Shown here in pieces: positions 58,600 to 64,000 of a stretch of 64,000 bases of DNA. The position numbers and the translations under genes were made by a program. Position 1 is the first letter of the stretch, and each line of letters starts with the position of its first letter. This DNA is from Glutinoglossum americanum. Its lineage: Eukaryota; Ascomycota; Geoglossomycetes; Geoglossales; Geoglossaceae. The stretch lies in contig JAGHQL010000073.1 in the NCBI GenBank assembly GCA_020080175.1, forward strand, positions 54,155 through 118,154, written 5' to 3'. The notes beneath the pieces are model-generated. The model had not been told where the DNA came from, ran no database searches, and saw nothing but the letters and a program-made list of their open reading frames with translations.

Positions 58600-59853
58600 C
58601 TAGCTCTCGCGGCTAGGCTTCACAGCATAGATCTGGACGGAGGCTTAAGGGGGCGGGGGTAGGATTAGCCATTGTCCTAGGATCGGCGGTTCGGGATACT
58701 CACCAACCCATTCGTTCACATCGCAATCGGCGGGTATATTAGCAACATTGTGCGCTTCGGGAGACTGCGGCTTGCAGCAGCTTGTGGAGCAGCATCCGCT
58801 GTCTGCGGAGTTTTGCTGGGGGAGTTGGCCCAAGGGGTTTTCCTCGGGGTTGGTCGGCGATTTGGTAACCTTCTGTGGCTCTGGGGCTTGTGAATTGCAA
58901 CAGTTTGCTACACAACATCCACCGTCCGGAGATGTTTGTTGGGCGGACTTCTCCATGGGGTTTCCTTCCCTATACAGGTTTAGGTCGGCGTTTTTGTCGA
59001 TGATAAGCGTGCCTATCGATGCTGCGTCAGCTTGGGCCAAACAGCGGGTTTCAGGAAACTCCCACCTTCGAAGCCGGCCTCCTTGAGGTACCTCTCGTAA
59101 TCTCCGACGTTACTCGCGCCCGCAATGCAGCCTACGTACAAGGCCATGTTGCGTTTGATGTCGGCGGGTAACTCGCACTTGGCGACTATGTCGCTGACGG
59201 CGACTCGGCCTCCTGGCTTCAACAGGCGGAACATCTCATGGAATACCATGGGCTTGTCGATATCAGGAACTAGGTTTATCACGCAGTTGCTGGTGATGCA
59301 GTCTGCTATGGCAGAAGGGAGAGGGATGGAGGTGATCGAAGCCTCCACGAAGGATACGTTAAGGGCTTTGGATTTTTCCATGTTTTTGCGGGCGAGTTCC
59401 AGCATGCCCTTGTCGGTCAATAAGTGTTAGCCGTGCCTCGAAGGTATACACAGGGAGAAAGCAGTTGCCCACTTTACTCATGTCAACTCCAATCGCCCTT
59501 CCATCCGGCCCAACCTTGTTTGCAGCAAGGAAGACATCAAACCCAGCGCCGCTTCCCAGATCAATGGCCACCTCTCCCTAATTGAAAAGGCAAATTATTC
59601 AGCACCGCCCAAAGGTCTTTATCCTCGGATTCGGTGGCTGACAGCATACTTTTTCTAGCTTTGCAGTTGCCAAAGGGTTCCCACAGCTGGCCCCAAGGTT
59701 TGCTCCATCCGGGATGGATGCGAGTTCGTCTAGTGTGTAGCCAAACGCTTGGGCTACCTTCTGACTGTGCTCGAGGCTGAGCTCCGTATCGTAGCGTTTA
59801 GCATATGCCCCGTAATGATCCTTGACCAGCTGGTAAGTTTCGTTTGCGTCCAT
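58600..59853 (-). CDS. arsM: Arsenite S-adenosylmethionine methyltransferase (ArsM/AS3MT family)
   Basis: Five exons in phase: 59650-59853, 59473-59577, 59066-59408, 58704-59012, 58600-58643; 334 residues. It methylates trivalent arsenic using S-adenosylmethionine, a detoxifying step. The SAM site is [17 protein letters not shown] followed by AIGVDMSK. The arsenic-binding cysteines are all present in context: [20 protein letters not shown] and YVGCIAGA. Exon 4 begins with [16 protein letters not shown], then a Cys-rich stretch with two similar blocks, GGCCVANCC and GGCCSTSCC, which may bind or hand over arsenic. The C-terminus [12 protein letters not shown] fits the family end only if the last intron (58644-58703, gtgagt donor, ttaag acceptor) is spliced. 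Introns 59013-59065 (gtggga donor, gctgac branch) and 59409-59472 also have good signals. There is no arsenic transporter or reductase gene nearby in this window. Confidence 0.93.
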
Positions 59854-60858
59854 GGTGAGATGTAGTCTATCCGAGGATTTTATTTCTGGCCAAGTATATC
59901 TGAGAGATACCGCTATGGAGAAGCCGCCATCGCATCTTTATGCGTATGAATGCTGAGGCGATGTGTCACCGATGAGCAGACATGTCGCAGATGATATGTC
60001 AGCGTGGGGGAGGCCCGCTCCGAAGCGACGAGAACCACTATTTGTCAGCATGTTCGAATCAAAAAAAATTATTTGAACGGGATAATTACGTAAATACCAT
60101 ACTTTTAGAATTTATCAGCTATATTTCAACTAGAAGTGTAAAGGTTAAAGAAAAGTAGGCTAGGCAGCAGACCTCAGAGGTATAAAGTAAAGCCTTTCAC
60201 TATGAGTGAATCTTGTTAGCAACAACACAAAAATTTAGATGATACAAGCGGATAGGGGTGCAAGGCATGTGGGGGGGTCTATTAGGGGTCGTTTGGTTTT
60301 TTTTTTTGTTAAACACGATATAATGTCTGCCAAGTTGGCTCCACCCCGATTTAAAATTACCCTTTTCGTCACTTTTTGGGATGTATTGAGCCTTATGAAG
60401 GAGCAGTACCCCACATCCGGGGGTGGTGCCGATCGCTAAGTGGTAGTGGTATATGGCCAAGTTACAGCAGTTGACCAAGGTGGTAACTTGGAGACGCAGT
60501 ACGACAGTGAGACCTATCAACGGTCCCAAGGTGACCCCTAAATGTCTTGAAGCACCCCGTCATTCACTATTCCATGATATTGATAACACCACACAACAGG
60601 CTAGAGCCACCCAATTTCTCGCACGAGTAGTGGCTTGTCACAGTCGGGAAGGGAACAAATCGACGTTGTGCGTCAAGGAGGGAAAAAAAGCAATCAAAGT
60701 TTGTCAGGTGAACGCTTACAAAGCGGAACCGCAGCCGCGCTCCATCATGGTTGCTTCACAGCCGCTTCACGGCCTTTCTGATTTTATTAGGCGATCGTTA
60801 CTTCTGACATAAATATCACCTGCGCCGTAAGACTGACAAAAGGCTGCTGTATATCCGT
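59854..60858. other. Divergent promoter region with a transposon-end-like motif
   Basis: Separates the methyltransferase (minus) from the stand-alone SesB gene (plus). At 60079-60107 GGGATAATTACGTAAATACCATAC resembles the outer end of the Mutator-like element at 49472 (GGGATAATTACT..GTACCAC), but no matching opposite end is seen. Confidence 0.45.
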
Positions 60859-62560
60859 ATGTTCCGACAATCTGCGGAGGCTGGCAATGGGTCTGCTGCG
60901 GCTCGTCCAACACTAAGATCGCTGACATTCCGGGTGGAGAACATTCCACGGGGATGGACAAAGGGCCAGCTTTGGGGGTGTTTCAGGCCTAAGGATCGAC
61001 CTAGAATTGAAATCAAATCTCTTGTACCAGCTATAGACAATATCGATGGACGTGGCGAACAAACGGCAACTCTCTTATTCAATCCACCATCTGATGAACC
61101 AACCAGTGGGCCCGGAGTCATCGATGACACCATCAGCGTTGATAGCGGCTTTATCGGGTTCACGCCACTCTATGTTCCTACGGGGCCTGTTGCGGCTGAG
61201 TAAGCATTGACGATTCCTTTTCATATGGCTCAGCTAACTCCATTCAGCGTGATTGCCGTTACCGGACTCGCTGCACATGCGATTGGGTCATGGTCACATT
61301 CCCGGGACAGAATGTGGCTGCGCGACTATCTCCCGAAAGATATCCCAAACGTCCGGGTTATTACTTACGGCTACTTATCGCAACTACAAGGAAGCATGTC
61401 ACGGAATATCCTCAGTAATTTTAGCAATGACCTCACCGAAAGGATGCTCGGACTGCAGAAGTCCACAAAGGTACGTAGGCACGATGCCAGGCTGGAATTT
61501 GACTTCTCCCTCACAAGTCTGGTTAGGATCGCCCGATCATTTTCATCGGCCATAGTCTAGGATGCCTGATCATCAAAAAGGTTGTCAGTGACATCAATGG
61601 CGCCAGAGATGGGTTTTACCCATCGCGGTTGCCTGTCCAGTTGGCCGTGTTCATGGGAGCGCCTCACAGGGGTTTAGATACGGCAGCTCTGGAGACAGTT
61701 GTTGGGTCGAAACCAACGGGGGATTTAATTCGTGAACTTAAGGCAGAGTCTCCCACTCTTAGAGAATTGAACGAGAAGTTCCTACGTGTTGCTACGGAAT
61801 TCGACATCTTGACTTGCTTTGAGACGGAGCCAACCAAAACGGTGATTGAGGTAAGCATTTTGGGATTTCTATCTAGTTCGTCAGGTTCTCAAATTGCTAA
61901 CAAATACAGAAACCCGATGGCTCTTGGAAACGAGAAGGGGATCCTGCGATGATGGTACCACCAGAGAGTGCACTGTTATATTTCCAACGAGAAAAGCGCG
62001 TTAGTTCCCAAACGGATCACTCTCAGATAGCTAAGTTAAGGCGGAGCGAAGCGGGAATATACCACCAAGTCATCTCGGCTATCCGGATGGCGGCGCCGCG
62101 GAAACAAAATAGCTATTCACCGCCGGCGGTCTTGGAGACTCTGGGACAAACTCCAGAGGAGCAACTAGCACTCCCGGGCCAGGTCCAGGAGGGTAATGCG
62201 CAAGGGTACAAAGGAAACGATTACCGATGCAACTTCTGCGACAGTGGCAGTCACCAGACCCGTGATCACGTATGCTTTACCGATAAGCCTCTCGACATAG
62301 GGCGTTCGCCTACATCAAGCAGCAGCGCAAGCGGCAGCACCAATCCCATAAATAGGAGTCCGAAATCATTCTTTAGTGTTCTTGCGTCAGTAAGCGGCAT
62401 TAGTAGTATAAATAGTGGATTCGGGGGCGGTGTCCCGACACCCGAAGGGAAATCAGCGCGTACGGGCGAAAAAAAGACCCAAGAACCGCGAAGGGGTGTA
62501 ATGCTCGGTTCGTCCTCGTGTTTGACACAAGAGCCTCCGCCCTTTAGCAATTCTCTGTAG
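60859..62560 (+). CDS. Stand-alone SesB-type alpha/beta hydrolase with RRM-like N-domain and Cys/His tail
   Basis: Four exons in phase: 60859-61199, 61248-61470, 61527-61850, 61910-62560; 512 residues. The N-terminal domain (FRVENIPRGWTKGQL ... FIGFTPLYVP) matches the N-domain of the giant NLR (RISNIPRAI ... FFGLTPL). The hydrolase opens DVIAVTGLAAHAIGSW, has the elbow IFIGHSLGC with Ser near residue 198, and MGAPHRGLD. In the two NLRs an intron follows the elbow exon; here it is absent. After the hydrolase, where the others have a nucleotide-binding domain, there is instead a tail with YRCNFCDSGSHQTRDHVC, a CxxC-H-C arrangement that could bind zinc, and then a Ser/Gly-rich end. This is a NOD-less relative of the flanking NLRs. 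SesB-like hydrolases are effector or signal domains in fungal cell death systems. Confidence 0.88.
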
Positions 62561-64000
62561 GCCAAGTTCTTTTCGGTTGCTGGCAAGGGTCTTTCACTTC
62601 TTTGCAGGTTATTGGGTGTTTAGGAGCATGTGGCCGGGGCTTCCCTAAGGGCAAGCGGGAAATGCGTTCCGCCTCGCGTGGTTTCGGTTCACCGATGCCA
62701 TGTCGGTGTGGATCTTTGGTGCTGGCCTATCCGAGTAGGGTATAGGGGGGTCGAGATGTTCAGGGTCGCGCGGAGTTTACCGAGACAAGCCTCATAGTCT
62801 AATTAGCTGAATTCTGGCCGCCAATCGACGGTTGGAGTTTTCTACAACCGCATAAATAAATGCGTCAGCGCCTTCCTGTCCCGAGGCCCGTCGTGATGTT
62901 TTTGAGAATAGCACCCTGATGAAGCACTTCCTTAGGAACCATCGAATGAGAAGCCCTTGAACTGAAGGAGCCGCAACGGTTACTCTGAGGATTCGAGGCA
63001 AAGAGCCTCAGGGCTCGGTGAACCTGCATTCCGCGTCGGAGCCAGGGCCGTGTGGCTGCTTCGTGCCGATGTCGGCCCGTCACCTGAGACACGGATGGTT
63101 ATTTCTACCCGCTGTGAGACAGTTGAGCCTCAGCGCGTCTCGCAGTAGCAGCGGTCGCTCTACCTTCCAGAGCTCTATTCGCCATGTGTGAGTGACGTGC
63201 ATCTCGGTTGCCCCTGTCGTAAGCTGAAGGCCAGCGCAAATGTCGGTCTGTACTTGCTTTCAATATGCGTGGGCATGGACATCCTTGAGTGCTAATAACC
63301 CTTATTGCTGCAGCTATGCTACGTACCATATTCCCTTGAGTACGAAGCTTAGTTCAATTCTCAAAATGAAGAAAGCCTCTTTGTGCTGAAGGGTCGTTTC
63401 GGAAGTAGCCGCACAAGTTCGTGATCAATATTGCCAAGAAAACACTAGGTTTCATAGATTGCCCACCCCATATGCGGAGCCTCGACTTCAGTTTACTTTT
63501 TATGAAATAAGGCTATTACTTTACTTGAAAAGCCCCAGCTTCCCTCTGATTTACCATTGTTAATCTTTAGCATTAATTAATGATCTTGTCATTCAAGGAG
63601 AAGATCGCAACAGATCAAGAGCAAACCAACAACGATCTCGACTGAGATACCGTTAGCATAGTGTGGTTTTAATGATGGCTAGTACAAGGTGTTGTTATTG
63701 GTGCCCTGTCCGCCTCAGCCAAGAAGGAGGTCTCGGCCTCTGTTGAAGTTGAAATTGAGGCGCAAACCAGTGAGCCACCAGTGGCGTGGAATAGGGGCAC
63801 GCCAATTTCAGCTAGCCCCTATTTGGTCGGCTTGGCGCTCAACGCCCAACAAGAACTTTTCTCGTTGCCCACTTCGTAATAACTTTGTACTTAATCAATT
63901 AAAGCAATGCCTATAGAACGTCTACTATACACATAATCTTCAATAGCCTCAGGAGTATTACGTTTAGTATGTAAAAGTTTTCTGCCCTAATGTTCTTACC
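62561..64000. other. Right-edge stretch, nothing recognised
   Basis: Only short frames on both strands with no domains. No terminal repeats or RNA gene seen. Confidence 0.45.

Noticed and set aside
1-64000. tRNA or rRNA genes
   Set aside because: I looked for tRNA box A/B patterns and rRNA motifs by eye and saw none convincing; a covariance-model scan would be needed to exclude them.

Overview
The window is nuclear DNA of a filamentous ascomycete (Pezizomycotina). Most genes carry short introns of about 50-80 bp with GTRNGY-type donors, CTRAY branch points and YAG acceptors. The gene families (UstYa/DUF3328, HET, SesB-type NLRs, fungal CorA-like proteins) are typical of this group. Several dead genes carry Trp-to-stop changes of the kind left by repeat-induced point mutation (RIP). 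Exon structures were worked out by eye from splice signals, reading phase and conserved motifs; no database search was run.

Layout. Positions 1-331 hold the 5' part of a minus-strand gene, probably SprT-like, cut by the left edge. Positions 332-8984 look empty. At 9.0-10.7 kb is a T5orf172 (GIY-YIG-like) protein. At 16.5-18.1 kb is a protein with a duplicated Cys/His module and a C-terminal RING-like finger. At 18.7-20.9 kb is a broken gene in which a protein kinase is joined by an in-frame intron to a YTH (m6A reader) domain. At 21.2-22.7 kb is a HET gene killed by several nonsense codons.

The main find is at 24.7-36.4 kb: an apparent dikaritin-type RiPP cluster. The precursor (minus strand, 32786-33923) has a secretion signal, an intron, then at least 24 copies of a 14-residue unit, ADADSATAYVVDKR or its TSYTVD variant, each delimited by a Kex2 KR site. 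It is flanked by two UstYa-type oxidase genes with matching intron positions (24705-26024 and 35176-36412). A bZIP regulator (29860-31629) and a secreted DOMON/cytochrome b561 protein (27153-28568) lie between them. Expected flow: the bZIP factor switches on the cluster, the secretory pathway and Kex2 cut the precursor into a dozen or more core peptides, and the UstYa enzymes oxidatively cyclise the tyrosine-containing cores.

The right part (36.9-62.6 kb) is an innate-immunity neighbourhood. It holds a 3010-residue SesB-hydrolase/NACHT/ankyrin NLR (minus), a SesB/NB-ARC/TPR NLR with one frameshift (plus), and a stand-alone SesB-type hydrolase with a Cys/His tail (plus). Between them lie a CorA-like membrane protein (minus), a complete 3.7-kb Mutator-like element with terminal inverted repeats and a 9-bp target duplication but a dead transposase, and an arsenite methyltransferase (minus). 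The last 1.4 kb shows no gene.
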